Part shown: piece after piece, positions 44,480-57,585 of the stretch
Position numbering within the stretch: position 1 is the stretch's first letter
How the letters are laid out: the number at the start of each line of letters is the position of its first letter
NCBI GenBank assembly: GCA_034766995.1
Contig: CM068313.1
Location: 4,016,461-4,080,460, forward strand
DNA: 64,000 nt
Direction of reading: 5' to 3'
Origin: Acanthacorydalis orientalis
Lineage: Eukaryota > Arthropoda > Insecta > Megaloptera > Corydalidae
Program-made: the position numbers and the translations under genes
The notes under the pieces: model-generated
Seen by the model: the letters and a program-made list of their open reading frames with translations, nothing else
What the model was told of the DNA's origin: nothing
Databases searched by the model: none

Positions 44480-44735
44480 CTATCTAATCGTTGTTTTATC
44501 TGGTGCGATGGTTCCCTTTTTTGTCAGAAACTTTATTACCACACGATACTAAATTTTAGTTACAAATGACATTGTTAAGAGCATGTCTTACTCGTATCGC
44601 TGTCACTCTACGATTGATGAAATCATGACCTTGAATTTTTTTTTACCGAACAGTGCTAAACGAATCTACCGCACAACACAGATTCACCATGCGTGCGCAT
44701 GCGCAAACATGTTAGACCAATATTTGGCGACTCCT
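44480..44735 (-). mobile_element. 5' end of a decayed mariner, inverted
   Basis: The reverse complement carries 'tgtttgcgcatgcgcacgca' and 'gtgaatctgtgttgtgcggt', matching 32.58-32.65 kb, with a probable TIR 'gtcgccaaatattggtc'. Broken minus frames include VVIKFLTKKGTIAP, comparable to VIKFLRKEG in the 32.7-kb copy. Confidence 0.55.
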
Positions 44736-44991
44736 CGTATGCTAGGAATAGTACTTTGTATCGAAAAACAAAAAAGCTATCAACTGCAAAATTGAGTTCA
44801 TTTTTTAACCAGTCCTCAATATAGCAATTCTTGCTTTTCAATTTGTTAGTCTTGTACGTTTTTCTGTTAAATATTTTCAGATTGTTGACGAGAACAGCAT
44901 TGGTGTATTATTGTATACATTTTATAAGAATAATAGATGACCTAATCGTATGATTAACATCAAATATATGAAATACCCACAGAGGCCAGTA

Positions 44992-44995
<4 letters not shown>

Positions 44996-45064
<69 letters not shown>
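44996..45064. repeat. (TA)n microsatellite
   Basis: About 68 bp of TA. Confidence 0.95.
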
Positions 45065-45070
<6 letters not shown>

Positions 45071-45784
45071 GATATGATATATTCGTTAAATTCTTGAGGC
45101 TATAACTTTTCATTATTCGACGGTCCGTGCTCGAAACACACAGATATAAATTATTTGATAAATTATGGTATTTATCTTATACTTCATACCGTGTGTTTTT
45201 GATCGGACGCACAAGGTCTGCAGGCTAAAAAAAAATCGAACCGCTTGCATCAAATTAACGCGTGTTATATGTACATCGATGTGAAAAGTTAATCCGTCGA
45301 ACGTTTATTTTAAATTCCGAACAATATGGAACTGTGTTGTCGACATGCCGCGCTCGATATAATTTTCAGATACATTTTTTCCGTTTAAATTTTTATTGCC
45401 ACACACACTGGTTAATTAATGTGTAGTTTGTTTGCGGCTCGTAACAATAATTAAATAATATGTAAGTGTCTGAACGGCTCGTTTTTGTAATTATATTCTA
45501 AATAAGTGTGGTTAGTAGTGCTTGAAGTGATCGTTAGTCGAAAGGTCAGGACGCATCTGGTTGAATCGTGAATTGAAATAGACATGAACGTTTTTTTTTT
45601 CTTTCGTCGAGGGTAACGATAAATATTCTGTAGATAAGAAGGAATGTAAATAATTTTTTTTTATTACAATTCTATATAATCTCTTTTAGCTTTAATACAT
45701 TTTCTACTGGGCTTAATTAGCAAATCTATATCAAGAGGAGCTGTATCAATGAGGATTCTTTATTAAAAAGAGGATATAATAGGA

Positions 45785-47037
45785 GGTTGCATTGAAAGCT
45801 GCTGTCCGCGTGTAGATGGCTCCAAGTGCATATGCTGTGGGCAGTGACAGATTCCTCATGTCATTTTGAAGTGTGAACCCTTCCCACTAAAATTCACTCA
45901 TCAGACACCATCCTGTGTTTACACATGCTTTTCTGTAACCGAATTAAAATAGAACTCGATAAATTGTATTTCCGATGTGTACTTCTACATTATTTTGATT
46001 TGAAAAAAAGTGCAACTGAAGCTCATCGATTACTTGCGAACATGTGTGATGAATCTGCTCCATCGGATACAATATGTAGATAGTGGTTTCGAAAATTCAA
46101 AAGTGGTGATTGTAACATTCACGATAAACAACAGCCCAGCCGATCAAAAAAGTTCGAAGATGAACAACTGCAAGAAAAAAAATGCTACTCAAACACTCAA
46201 AGAATTGGCTCGACAGCTTGAAGTCAATAAATCAACCATTTTCCGACGTTTACAAGCAATGGGAAAGATTCAGAAAGAAGGGAGATGCCTGCCACATGAA
46301 TTGACCATTGCCATTGATAATCGTTTAAACATCTCGATTTCTTTGCTTGCAAGGCATAAAATAAAAAGTTTCTTGTTGAGTATCGTGACTGGTGATGAAA
46401 AATGGGTCTATTTCGACAACCCGAAACACAGGAAATCATAGGTTGATCCTGACCATCTATCAACGTCGACCAAAGCGAAAAATCCACTGTCACAAAGCAT
46501 TGCTCTATTTTGTGGGATGTGGAGGGTGTTTTGTACTAGGAGCTATTGAAACTAAAGGAAACAATCACCGCTGAACGTTATCGACAACAATTGGAGAGTT
46601 CAAATGATAATTTGATGTAAAAACGACCATTAAATGCATTAAATCTCCGAAAAGTAATTCTTTCTTATGATAATGCTCGGCGCCATGTTGCTCTAGCCGT
46701 TAAACACTGATGGAGCTCGAATGCGAGATTCTCCCGTACCCAGCATATTATACGAACCTGGTTCCAAGCGATTACCATCTGTTCCGATCGATGCAACACG
46801 CTTTGGAAAATACACTTTTTCATAACTAAGGAAAAGTCGAAGATTGGGTCACTGAATTGATTGGCTCAAAAGACAGACCATTCTTTCATCGCGGAATTCA
46901 ACTTCTACCAGAAAAGTGGGAAAAAGTCGTAACTTCCTAGAGAAAATACTTTCATTAATGTATTCACACACTTTGTTATTGAAATAAATGCTTAAAAAAA
47001 CAAAAATAAATAAATAAACAGCGGCTTTCAATGCAAC
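45785..47037 (+). mobile_element. Mariner transposon, decayed full-length copy
   Basis: 1.25 kb with inverted ends: 'ggttgcattgaaagctgctgt' without its first base on the left and, reverse-complemented, 'gttgcattgaaagccgctgt' on the right. The transposase pieces run left to right over the whole interval. Size and TIRs fit a complete mariner. Unlike the 9.6-kb copy it belongs to the lineage with 'GDEKW..YDNPK.RKSW'. Confidence 0.8.
46000..46945 (+). pseudogene. Mariner transposase pseudogene, second lineage
   Basis: Shifting frames give ATEAHRLLANMCDESAPSDT, then LKELARQLEVNKSTIFRRLQ and AMGKIQKEG (helix-turn-helix), IVTGDEKWVYFDNPKHRKS (first catalytic Asp intact), and finally GSKDRPFFHRGIQLLPEKWE with KVVTS at the C-terminus. 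The HDNARPH and SPDLAPSD region is only visible in pieces. Many stops; inactive. Confidence 0.8.
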
Positions 47038-47089
47038 ATATTAACGTTAATAAATATATGTTTGATATAAAAACATATACACTTCCTAT

Positions 47090-47690
47090 TAATAATCAGC
47101 TCAAATATCTCGTTTGTCCGGCTGAATTAATAGAGACGACCAACACTGCAGAAACGTCTTCGGTCTGTTTATCAATCACAGTCTCGTCTATATATGTACG
47201 TATCGACGAGTTCTTGTATCGCGATCGACACCTCTTGTTGCCAACGCTCCAACACTGCCTGTCGTTGAACCACTTGCTGCCTGCTAGAACAACACTGTCG
47301 CGTTTGTTTCCTTGTAGCTAGAAAGTCTTTCGAAATGATCAGTTTGGTCGGCCGGCGAAGTCATTACTCACACACTCACACACACTCTGTTGCTACAGGT
47401 CGCCCCAGAAAATACTATGAATGAACAAGTGAGTGAGGTCAGCGTCGCCTGACGTAGATCAGTGGTGTGTGTGTACGTGTGTATGTATGCATGTACGGAG
47501 GTTTGTTTGCAATGATCGCGCGCCGCAAACGGAAAAGTTTGTGCACATACGTCGCCGTCATGCACTTGACGTAATTTAGATACATACACACATTCATGGT
47601 GCGTACAGAAGGCACTACTGGCTCGTATAGATTGACATTGAACTCAGACGGTTTGCTTATCAGCCATACTAACCACGTTTGTGTGTGCGT
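47090..47690. promoter_or_regulatory. GC-richer island, candidate regulatory region
   Basis: About 600 bp with more G/C and CpG than the flanks ('ttggtcggccggcgaagtca', 'gatcgcgcgccgcaaacgga') plus (CA)n and (TG)n runs. It starts directly at the mariner right end and stops at a (TA)n tract. No credible ORF. Confidence 0.3.
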
Positions 47691-47699
47691 TTAGTGTAC

Positions 47700-47807
<108 letters not shown>

Positions 47808-48115
47808 TAGTGCTCTAAATAAGAGTTAAACGAGGTCTTGTAACACACCGTATATTTCATATAGTGTGTACATAGAATGTTCAATATAAAGCGAATGAAA
47901 TTTAAAACGTAGTTGAAAATTAAAGTTTCTCTGTTTGGTACAATTAGCTGTTCGTTTGGAAGTTATTTATATACTAGTATGTAACCCGTCAAAATTGACT
48001 GGAAAATAGAAAGAAAAATCTGTTTATCGATTTTTACAACATAATATATTTAAACATAAAAAATATCCAAGAAAGAAAATGAATGAATTGAACTTGAAAC
48101 CTATGAGCTGACAAA

Positions 48116-48578
48116 CATTCTCGTCACCACAGGATACACATGCGGACAAAGTGACGAGAAATGTAGGTTTTTATATGTGAGAAAAATAGATTTTGTAAAA
48201 GGGAAATATCGATATTTTTAAAAAAATTATTTTCTGCCGACTTGTATTAAAAGTGGAAAAATAGTATTTTTGACATTAATAGTTAATAATTACTAAATTC
48301 ACTTTCACAAAATAATTATTTACACCTTTTTTTATTTTATAAATGTTCAATTAGTAATTATGTATTTTAATAAACTGATGCGTATTTTTTGGAGTGTATA
48401 GAAAATGTGAAAAAATATTATTTCCGAGAATACATTAATCACTTGTTGAATATTTTGATGAAAGGAAAAAAAATATGGTACACAGTTATTCATGTTGACA
48501 AAGCAAACACTTTGTCACCATAGATAAACATTTCTCGTCGCCATTGACTTTGTACTGCGGACAAAATGACGAGAAATA
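48116..48578. repeat. Two copies of a ~50-bp palindrome
   Basis: 'cattctcgtcaccacaggat' pairs with 'ggacaaagtgacgagaaatg' (48117-48164), and 'catttctcgtcgccattgac' with 'ggacaaaatgacgagaaat' (48528-48577), about 410 bp apart. They may be the ends of one element or two short foldbacks. Confidence 0.45.
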
Positions 48579-48664
48579 TGGGTTCTTATTATATAAATAA
48601 AATACCAGTGGCCTCTGCCTCCTTTTGGGGGGATGATGGGGTGATGTATTGATAATTCTATATT

Positions 48665-49500
48665 TTCAAAATAATTCTTTTTTTCTGATCAACAATACAG
48701 ACTTTTTTTCTGATCAAAAATTTTCAATAAATGCTTGTCGATGATTTTTGATTATCTGTATCGTCATGGATAAAAAAAAAACATATCTGTATCTTATGAT
48801 GGATGGTTGAATAGAGAGAGAGAGATACAGACACAAACTGAATTAGAGTTTAAACTGTAGAAATATTTAACGCTGACTTCCAAAAATATATTTATTCTAA
48901 TAGTCCAGGTCGTTCGAATATAGACAGATTTTAATTAGAGTGAATATATTGCACAATCGTTAAAAATCATGCTGTATTTAAGTAAATACACTAATAAAAA
49001 GAATGAAACGAGTGTTTGTAGACTAACTTCCGAGAATTTGTAGACAGAGTGCGCAAGAAAGTGTTGTGTTTGTGAATAAAGGATTTTATATAATATTTTA
49101 ATATTTCGCAGAAATAGTTTCTGTACGCTGTTTCAGTCAGTTCGTGGAAAAGAGGGTATTTGTTTTTATTTTATGATAATTGTTAAAGAAAATACGTACT
49201 GTATAGGTGTAAATTATGAAATATGGCATTTTCAATTTGTATAATTACTCTTAAATGGTTTATATGGAATAAAAATATGAATGAATTGTGTAAAAAATAA
49301 ACATTAAATTAATTACATAATTAAATCACTGTCAAGCAGATTTTTCTTTAGAAAGTAATAAAATGAATATAGAATTGTGCAATTGTTAATTATCTGTGTA
49401 TTGTGCAATTTCCATCATATATTGATGATTGATGAAAAGAATTGATTTATAGAAAAAATGTAGATCAACTTGCCATATTTACAGTAAGTAGATATGCAAT
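48665..49500 (+). other. ARID2 intron 2 segment with a MITE trace
   Basis: A family A fragment near 48690-48780 ('aaattttcaataaatgctt', 'atctgtatcgtcatgg'). The remainder is AT-rich with nothing recognised. Confidence 0.4.
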
Positions 49501-49504
49501 ACTT

Positions 49505-49690
49505 AATATGCTGCTTTTCAGATGTCGTTGTCTTCACTACTGTCTTATGAGGTTATGCCAACTGCTTGACCAAAATATGTATGTTTTTAAATGTTTCAAA
49601 ATTTTAAAATAACAAGGAAATAAATTAATTTAAAACCGACTTATGCTTAGTTCACTTAGAAGGCACTGAATTAATTTGCACACCTAATAT
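49505..49690 (+). mobile_element. Fragment of the ~0.5-kb mariner-derived MITE
   Basis: 'tcttatgaggttatgccaac', 'gtttttaaatgttt', 'taatttaaaaccgacttatg' and the terminus 'ggcactgaattaatttgcac' match one half of the family. Confidence 0.55.
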
Positions 49691-49976
49691 TTATGCCACT
49701 TTCGGGTCATAAAATAATCTTTGTGTTTTGTCTCTTATATTTAAAATAGTGGAGATTAAAACAATCATTTTAATAAATAAGAATATTTATATAAAATTTG
49801 ACAAAGCAGTAAATCAGAAAAATTTTGTATGAAAAACGAAAGTCTGTATGAAATATATCTCTGATGAGAATTGGCTACGACGTACTAGAAATATATTCGT
49901 CATGGTGTTGGTTATAATGGAATTTTGCCATGTACACTTTTTGTGGTATAGAAATAAATATATGTATATACATATG

Positions 49977-50793
49977 CGTGGGTAGTTTGATAAGTATGGT
50001 AAAAGTAAATGTTTTTAACATCGTTTTTTGAAAAAATCTATTTTATTTCACAACATAGTCTCCATTAAGGGCTATACACTTGTTCCAACGAGTCTGTAAA
50101 ATACGTATAAACGGCAGAAATAACATCCTCATCAGACGAGAATTTCTTCTTACCGAATCAAAGTTTCAAATGTGGGAAGAGGAAGAACTGGCACGTGCTC
50201 AAGTCAGGAGAATAGGATGGATGAGGAATCAATTCGAAGTCTAATTTGTGAAAGTTTGCCATTGCGACGGTCGGTTTGTGGGACGGCGTGTTGTCCTAGT
50301 AGTGAAAGAACACTTTTGTGCGCCAATCTTGACCGTTTTTGTCTCAGCTCTTCTTCAAACGGTCATCATGTTGTACTATAGGCTTCTGTTATCGTATGTC
50401 CCTTCATCAACTAGTTGATCAGGATGATTTCTTGGGAACAACACCCAAAAAACAGTGGCTATCACCTTTTCAGCCGACAAAACGGTCTTCGCCTTCTTCG
50501 ACGCACTTTCGCCAGTCGTTGTCCACTTCTTTGACTGTTGCTTTGACTCAGATGGATCCATGTTTCATCCACGATTACGAATCGACGTAAAAGACCTGCT
50601 CGTTTTTTTCCATTTTTGCGGAAACTGCTACAATGCTCACTTCAAACATCTGTAGAACGTGAACAACGTGTCGTTTTATCTGAAATTTCGTCTATGCTAG
50701 TTTGAAAAGTGATACTTGACATCCGTGACGTTACCAAAGGTATGGTGACGTCACATCATATAAATTTACCAAATTTATCAAACGACCCCCACG
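49977..50793 (-). mobile_element. Mariner with internal deletion, minus strand
   Basis: 817 bp between inverted ends: 'cgtgggtagtttgataagta' on the left and, reverse-complemented, 'cgtgggggtcgtttgataaa' on the right. The minus strand first gives broken N-terminal scraps, then VDETWIHPSES and KQQSKKWTTTGESASKKAKT with VLSAEKVIATVFW, and ends RWNKCIALNGDYVVK. A segment between the helix-turn-helix and DETW, and another after FW, are missing or scrambled relative to a ~1.3-kb mariner. Confidence 0.75.
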
Positions 50794-51633
50794 TATATGC
50801 AAGATCACATTTTACTTACCATCGAGTAGGAAGTCGGAACGAAAGATACCGCCATTTCCTTTTCGAACATTTACAATATTGTTAAAATAATGCAAACAAT
50901 GCGTTCTGATGACTGACACGGTTCGTTTTCTTGAATGTTGTGTCCAAACACAGAGGCGTTTCGCGTACACGAATTCACATTTTTCACGATCTCATTTCGA
51001 CACGGTTGCTAACTGAACAATTTCATAACACAATTCATTTTTTGGCAAGGCGGTAATACGGCCGGTCTATGTTTTTTTTTTTTTTATTATTAAATCTCTT
51101 TCTAATCTAAAAATATATCACGTCCGTACACGACATTTTTTGCCGATGACGTTGCCAAACACACGTTAATTAATCCAGGTGACACATTGTTCTTTTGCTT
51201 CGCGATTTTTTCCTGCGCGGCTAAAAATAAATAATGCGCATAAATGTGTCGTGCACGCGAGCGGGGTTTCTAGTTCGCATAATGTCATTCCAGAAGCTTG
51301 CGTACGGCTGACATTCTCGGTGAAGTAATTGTGAAACGAAATTAATAAGAATGTAAAGTTTTTTTTTCTACTGCTCGACACAAGTGTGCTTCAAGTTCAA
51401 GTCGGGATTTTTCGCTGGATACTTTTTTATGTAAGAATAAAAATAATTTATGTGTTGTAGCGTAAAAACTTCTTTAATAAAATATTAAATTATTAAAAAT
51501 AACTAGAAGATCAATCCAGACAAACCTATAATAGTAAAATTCAAAATTTATCCTTTTTAAAAGACCATTGTTTCATCCTCTATTACAATGTACTCGATTA
51601 GTGGATTTGGATTAAGCTCACAGGGCTTTAAAA

Positions 51634-52182
51634 ATGAAACCTGCGCATAATTGCGGTTTTTGTTTTCTGAATTCTAACTATAATTTTTTTCAATATGAGT
51701 CATTCGTCGTATACATGTTAATATCATTTTAAAGTGTATTTTTCGGTCTGTATTTTGATACTATCGACTTTGGTTTTATTCTTAATTTTGCTTCAAATTG
51801 GGTTGTTGAATTAAAGATTGAAAAGAAGCAAATAAGAGCATTTTTTTATGAGTTTGAAACGGGTGGTAAAGGAGCAGAAACTGCTCGTAAACTAAACAAT
51901 GCTTTTGATACGGGATTAAGAACGCACGGTGGAATGGTGGTTTCAAAATTTTCGTGCTGGAGACAAGAGCCTTGGAGACGAAGGTCGCGGGCGTCCTTCT
52001 TCAGTTAATAACGTCCAACTGAAGGCGATAGTTGAATCAGAACGATGCACAATAATTCGAGAGCTTGCACAAAAGTTAGACGTTAGTCATCCAACAGTTC
52101 TAAACCACCTAAAACACCTAGTTGAGAAAAATGTATATGAATTTGAAGGTCATAAAACGCAATTATTTTTTTACCGACCTAA
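51634..52182 (+). mobile_element. Cecropia/Hsmar1-type mariner deletion derivative, copy 1
   Basis: Left end 'gcataattgcggtttttgtt', right end 'aacgcaattatttttttacc' and 'gacctaa', both matching Hsmar1-type TIRs (TTAGGTTGGTGCAAAAGTAA and TTGCGGTTTTT). Inside are the N-terminal mariner pieces IRAFFYEFETGGKGAETARK, the SLGDEGRGRPSSVNN linker and IIRELAQKLDVSHPTVLNHL. The frame then jumps directly to a few codons before the right TIR. The whole catalytic domain is absent. 549 bp. Confidence 0.8.
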
Positions 52183-52189
52183 CGTATAC

Positions 52190-54530
52190 AAACACACCAT
52201 GTGATATTCGCAACGCTCTTTTAAGAAACCCACCTCATCAACCACCGAATGTAATTAGTACAGTTTAATTTGTTGAAATTACACGGGCCTTGTCTGCAAA
52301 CACTAACGAACCTTCGTTCACAATTAGCTGCAGTTTGCATGGAACGGCGGCATGCGGTCTCTCCGCGAGATTAAATAACACTTGCGACATAAAAATCAGA
52401 CATTGAACTCATTTTACAAAGTCTTTTTCGTTTAATACCATATTAATTACTTCTGAATATTTTTACAACCTATTTCGATGCGGTGTTTATAACGTTTCAT
52501 TCGAAACGGTCGGAATTTTTATATGCAATATTCGAAACTAATTGAGCTGCTCGCAGAGACGATTATATAAAATACATGCTTTTTTAATGGTTATTTCTTG
52601 AAACGGTTCCGAGAAATTGTGACAGTTTGTTTCTATGAAATCATATAAATATATTCTGAAAATATTATACAGGTTTATAAGAAATTTTTGTTCGTCTACA
52701 AAATATTTTTAAACCGTATTCGTTTTTTTTCCTAATTTGAACAGTACGCATGTGAAAAAATTGAAAATAATATGTTAATATCACGCACAATTGTAATAAT
52801 AAATCATCGAGTGTTTATATCTTTTTTAAATTGTGTGTTTAAAAAAAAAGAGAACAGAGTGAGAAAATTGAAGTGTCTTATTATACATATCATTAAAAAT
52901 ACATCAAGGGCCGCGTGTTTTCAGTGAACGGCTGTCTTTTATAAAATATTAACACATTATCTGGTGTAAGATAGAATCTTGTGCATTTATGCTATTCTTC
53001 GACTATTTTGTTTCAATGTGCTGTTCATTTTTTCCACGAACAGCGAGTTTTCTGATAATTTTCTGTTTTGTAAATTGATTTTTTTCAAAATCTAGATTTT
53101 ATTCTATTTTTTGTACTTTGTTTTCGAAAGTAAAGAAAAAAGACAAATATAATAATTACAAATTATTTTTAACACAGAATCCCTTGATGAATATTTATGT
53201 TATGTCTATCTTTTCTTAAGCAATGGAAAAAATAGTAGCTTCATCTTTTTCTATAGCGTTCTATTGTATTTTGAGATATATTCAATATATTTTTTTTGCA
53301 CTGTGGCTAATTTCACATTCAAAAATGAACTTTGCACTCCCCCGCATAGCTTTGTGGAATTATAAAAAAATTAGTCTCACACTGTCTCAAATAATAAAAA
53401 TTTTTTTATGGTTCATGCGACACTAAATAAATACATTTATGGTAGTGATTCAATTTTTATTTGTTTTTTTAATTCGAAATTTCTACTGAAAGGCAATAAA
53501 TATTATAAGAAAATTAATTGGAATTTTTAAAATTAATTCTCGAGTAAATTAGAATAAATAATTAGTTTTTGAAAATGCTCATTCTTGATAAATAAAACCT
53601 TTTATTCTGATTATTTCTTTAATTAACTTCTAAAAACTTTCAAAAATTAAATAAAATGGCAGCTTTTCTCAGTACTGCACCGAACGATAAAAAAATAAGA
53701 GCATGTTGATAAAAGCTTAAAACGAGAATGAAAATAAAATATTTAGACACAAATCCTTGATGAAATAATAAAAATCGCAACCACCCCATACATATTTAAA
53801 CACTTGTAATCTACAGAAAAGTTTAATTTCATCAAATAAGTAGATCCATGACTACCATTCCTTTTATTCAGCATGGTGAGTACTGACCAGTAGAGACAAC
53901 AATGACTAATGTGAAAAATACTAGATGTATTTCAAATACTTTTTTAAAGATGTAGAGCTAATTTTAATGTATATCCATCTACGAAACAGTCTCATAACTT
54001 AGACAGCGGAGTTCCAGGTGCTCCATCTTGTAGTGAAGATGAAAACTTAAAAGGTAGTAAAATAAAAATTGTAAAGTAAATTTGGCAGAGAACAAGATTA
54101 AATGATGAAAATGTTTAGTTGTTTTAGAAGAATAAAAGAACATGAATATAAAATTATTGAATAATTTAATGATTAATCGGTAATAATTTTTTATTCAAAA
54201 TACATTACTTTGCTTACTTATAACAACAAACAGTTCCGTCTTCCATAATTCACACTCCAGTACGGTACGCCTACACATGTAAATCTGTACACATCTATAC
54301 ATGATTTTCAATCAATGTAAATAAACTTCATAAACCAGCATCACTGTACAAACAGCGTACGATTTATTAGAATCAAATAAAGATGTGTTCCGAAGGTAAT
54401 CAGGTTTTTTGCACGTTGACACCGGCCGGGCGGATTCTTTCAAACACGAAACACATTCGGTACGATTTTCACAAGATGTTAATTCTGACTGAGTTATAAT
54501 TATTATGTTCGAAATGGATAGAATTACTAA
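52190..54530 (+). other. ARID2 intron 2 segment, nothing recognised
   Basis: 2.3 kb of mostly AT-rich DNA without recognisable ORF, TIR or microsatellite. Short CpG-bearing patches occur near 52320-52370 and 54390-54440. Confidence 0.4.
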
Positions 54531-54701
54531 TTCATTTCCGTGAAATCATGTATGTTTCATCTAATAACTCTATATAGAGTCTCAATTGAGAGTTTAGAGA
54601 CGTTGAAGTCTGGTCATAGTTTCAATGTATGGCCAGATGGCCGGCTCGTACATTTAGAGACTTGGCAGCCGCATATCAATAAATATGTATACACACATAT
54701 G

Positions 54702-54706
<5 letters not shown>

Positions 54707-54766
<60 letters not shown>
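54707..54766. repeat. (TA)n microsatellite
   Basis: About 60 bp of TA. Confidence 0.95.
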
Positions 54767-54771
<5 letters not shown>

Positions 54772-55019
54772 TATAAATCATTTATCAAATGGGCCGAGAT
54801 AAAAAGATTTGACGTCATTTTTTTACATACAAACACATCATGACTGCTTTACATTGAACATACAAGAAATTGTCAGTAGTTATCAAACTGTTCGTGTTTT
54901 TTCTCTTTTCGTTAAGAAAATAATCTATTGGCGATTGAATAATATTCAGGGTTTCTCGGTGCTGTGTAAAATTACTTGTTGGATTTATTTACAATTCATT
55001 GATCATAAAATATTGGGTG

Positions 55020-55140
55020 TAAAAAATAAGTCTGTGCTTTTCAATTGAATCAGTCATAACTCTGTTTCAAATTAAAATATTTTCTTATCGTTTTACGATT
55101 TTGAAGTGCCAACCTTAACATTCAAAAACACTAACGTTTG
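55020..55140 (-). mobile_element. Fragment of the ~0.5-kb mariner-derived MITE, inverted
   Basis: 'cataactctgtttcaaatta', 'cttatcgttttacgatt' and 'gccaaccttaacattcaaaa' are the reverse of the 24.7-kb copy's right end. It is truncated after about 120 bp. Confidence 0.6.
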
Positions 55141-55767
55141 ATTATCAGTAAACTGACATTTGTTGAACAACGCATGTGTACCAGGGTATCGTTTGCGCAG
55201 ACGCGTGCAAACGTACAAAATATGAACAGATGATTTTATATATACGGGTGATTGTAATAGCCCGGTAAAGAAAAACACATTCCTAAATCTTATCATTATT
55301 TATATATTCGACGTTATTTTGATTTCTTTCACTATCAATTGTCTTACTATAAATTAACATGCTAAACGATTTTATATCAATGCACTACTGAATATTTCAT
55401 TTGTTTTTCCCCCCACTCAAAGTTGTCATTCGACACACTTCGTGCGTTACTCGTTACAACTCGTTGGCGTAAACTCTGTCATGCATGTTCAAAGTTAATA
55501 GTACATTTTGAAGTAAAGAGAGAATTTAAGCAATATTTGCGGTTTCTATGTTTATTTTTAAGATTCACTAGCGATAGTACTGAATAATAGAGGGTGACAA
55601 GGAATATCAGTGTTTTGTGAGTAACACAGAGAAGGATATTTGCAAATAAAAACACACAGTCAAGAGTTTACTGCATCGGAACGGGAGAGTTAAAACCACG
55701 TTAAACATTTAGGAGAATGAATGAAACTAACCAGTCACAAATATTGTCAGCGTTGGCGTTGATTAAT

Positions 55768-55908
55768 TTTTTGTACCGTGACGCTCTAAGAAGATATCGC
55801 TATCGAAATGCGCATGAGCAACGATCGAAAATGATAATCATTTATTGGAAAAAAATTTATCAGAAAAAATCTGCTTTCTGGGATAAAAAAAGAAATAATT
55901 TGCGAAAG
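55768..55908. repeat. Foldback MITE fragment, family A
   Basis: 'taccgtgacgctctaagaag', 'tatcgaaatgcgcatgagca' and 'ataatttgcgaaagtgaa' are core plus right arm of the family. The 64-codon ORF across it is incidental. Confidence 0.5.
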
Positions 55909-56034
55909 TGAAACCCTCACCCCCTCATAACCACAATGTCAGAGCTGTATAGCTAGAGGAAAAAATGTTCTGTACCTTAACGCTCTGAGAAGGATGTCGT
56001 AGCTATTAAAATGCATAATAACAACTTTCAATAA

Positions 56035-56600
56035 TTTATTAAGGACCGCATACACTATCAATTTGGCAATCAGTTCTGACTGGTTCAGTTAAATCTAAAG
56101 AGTTTTAATTGATCTGAGTGTGTTTACACAAATCATCAGATCTAACTGATACGATGTGTACATGCATAATCAGATTTCTTTCTCCATCGTTTTATTTTGA
56201 TTTAGTGATTGTGTATTTATCATTATAGACGAGACCGAATTATAGTGCTACGCAGCTCTACCCATTGCTCTTCAAGATAAAAAGGTAAAGAGGAAAAGAA
56301 CAATATGGATGAATGAATGATTGAGGGGAAAGAGCACTTTTCACATACGTATGTATTGAATGAACTCAAATTTCATCCCAGATTGGTATAATTATCAGAG
56401 AATGAATGAAGAGATATACCTCAAGTTGTCAATAGTATCTCCACTAATTAAAAAGCAAGCACAATTTTAAAGCAGATCATGACTCCACACGAGCGGCTCA
56501 CAGCTACTTTAACGTTTTTGGCATCGGACAGAAGTTATGAAAATCTTAAGTTTTTCACTATAATTTCACCGCAATCTGTGGGGAAAAATAACTTCTATAT
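56035..56600 (+). pseudogene. PIF/Harbinger transposase fragment
   Basis: Around 56270-56580, with small frame breaks: KRKRTIWMNE, LRGKSTFHTYVLNELKFHP, then MTPHERLTATLTFLASDRSY and ENLKFFTIISPQSVGK. This matches the N-terminal part of Harbinger transposases ('W...W......G....L..EL', 'I...ERL..TLRFLA.G.SY..L.....IS.STV'). A 'ttaaggaccgcatacac' start near 56038 may be its left end (TTA target, as usual for PIF). The DDE region is not seen. Confidence 0.65.
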
Positions 56601-57240
56601 AGTTATTTTTCTATTCTAAAGGTGTCGCAAACTGTATCGAATTACGAATGTTAATTTACTATTATATTGAATTGTGTCATTTATGACAAAATATTAATTA
56701 TTAAAAACTTGCCCCCCTCAAGTTAAAATACACTTACTACGTCACTGAAAATATATCTTTTTCTTTTAATTATGCACTAGTAAGAAGTTTATTTAATAAA
56801 AAAATATTATTTTTTATCCAAAGTCTTAACCTTGATTTATACATTAAGTGGTTAGAGTTTAATTTAAGTTTAATATAATTTTTAGCTAAATATAAAAATA
56901 GCTCACTAAAAATAACGTAGAAAACTTAGCTTATTACAAGAAGAGACAAATAAAAACAACGATTTAACTGAAACTGCAACACTCAAATTTTACTTCTGTT
57001 CAGATGGTCGGACAGATAAATCGATGGAATTTCTTTCAGTTCTAATTAATAAAAACTAATTATTACCTGCGAAAGGTGAATAGTTAGGGAACAAGAGATC
57101 ACACTTTTCCTTTCCCCCACGCTTTTACAAATTGGTGCAGGCAGTCAAGTTGATCGCCTATAATCGGTGTTTTGAGTGATAGCTTAATTTCAATGGTGAA
57201 TATTTTTTTTATTCAAAAAAGTGGAGAAAGTATTACACTA

Positions 57241-57260
57241 TGAACTGTTGTCGTGAAGGA
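57241..57260 (+). CDS. Candidate first exon of an unrecognised gene
   Basis: ATG AAC TGT TGT CGT GAA GGA G followed by GTAAGA, a good donor. Joined to the acceptor at 57585 the frame continues as EPSGVQ... without a stop. The pairing is speculative and rests only on splice-signal quality and frame. Confidence 0.25.
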
Positions 57261-57585
57261 GGTAAGAGAAATTATAATTAAAACATTTTAATTACAATTG
57301 CATTGCTTTTAAAACAGTTCCGTTCAAAAATAGTTGTTTGTTAATCATTTTTGTACCAGTTTTGAAACAAGTCGAAGGTTTTTGTTATATTTCGGGGTGC
57401 GGCCCGATGTTTCTTTTTTACATTAACACTAAGAGGGAGATTTTAGTTTTTTTTTTAAAAAAAAATAATAAAAACAGTAACTGTGGATTCGCGCAGAAGC
57501 GCTTGTATTTCGTCAGATAAACTCTTTCAGTCATATCTTGATTCAGGGTTTATTTTTAATTTGAAATGTTTTTCTTTTGTCTTTA

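Noticed and set aside
57338..57520. 60-codon ORF upstream of the candidate exon
   Set aside because: Hydrophobic, AT-driven sequence ending at a stop before the acceptor; it does not fit the phase of the 57.59-kb exon.
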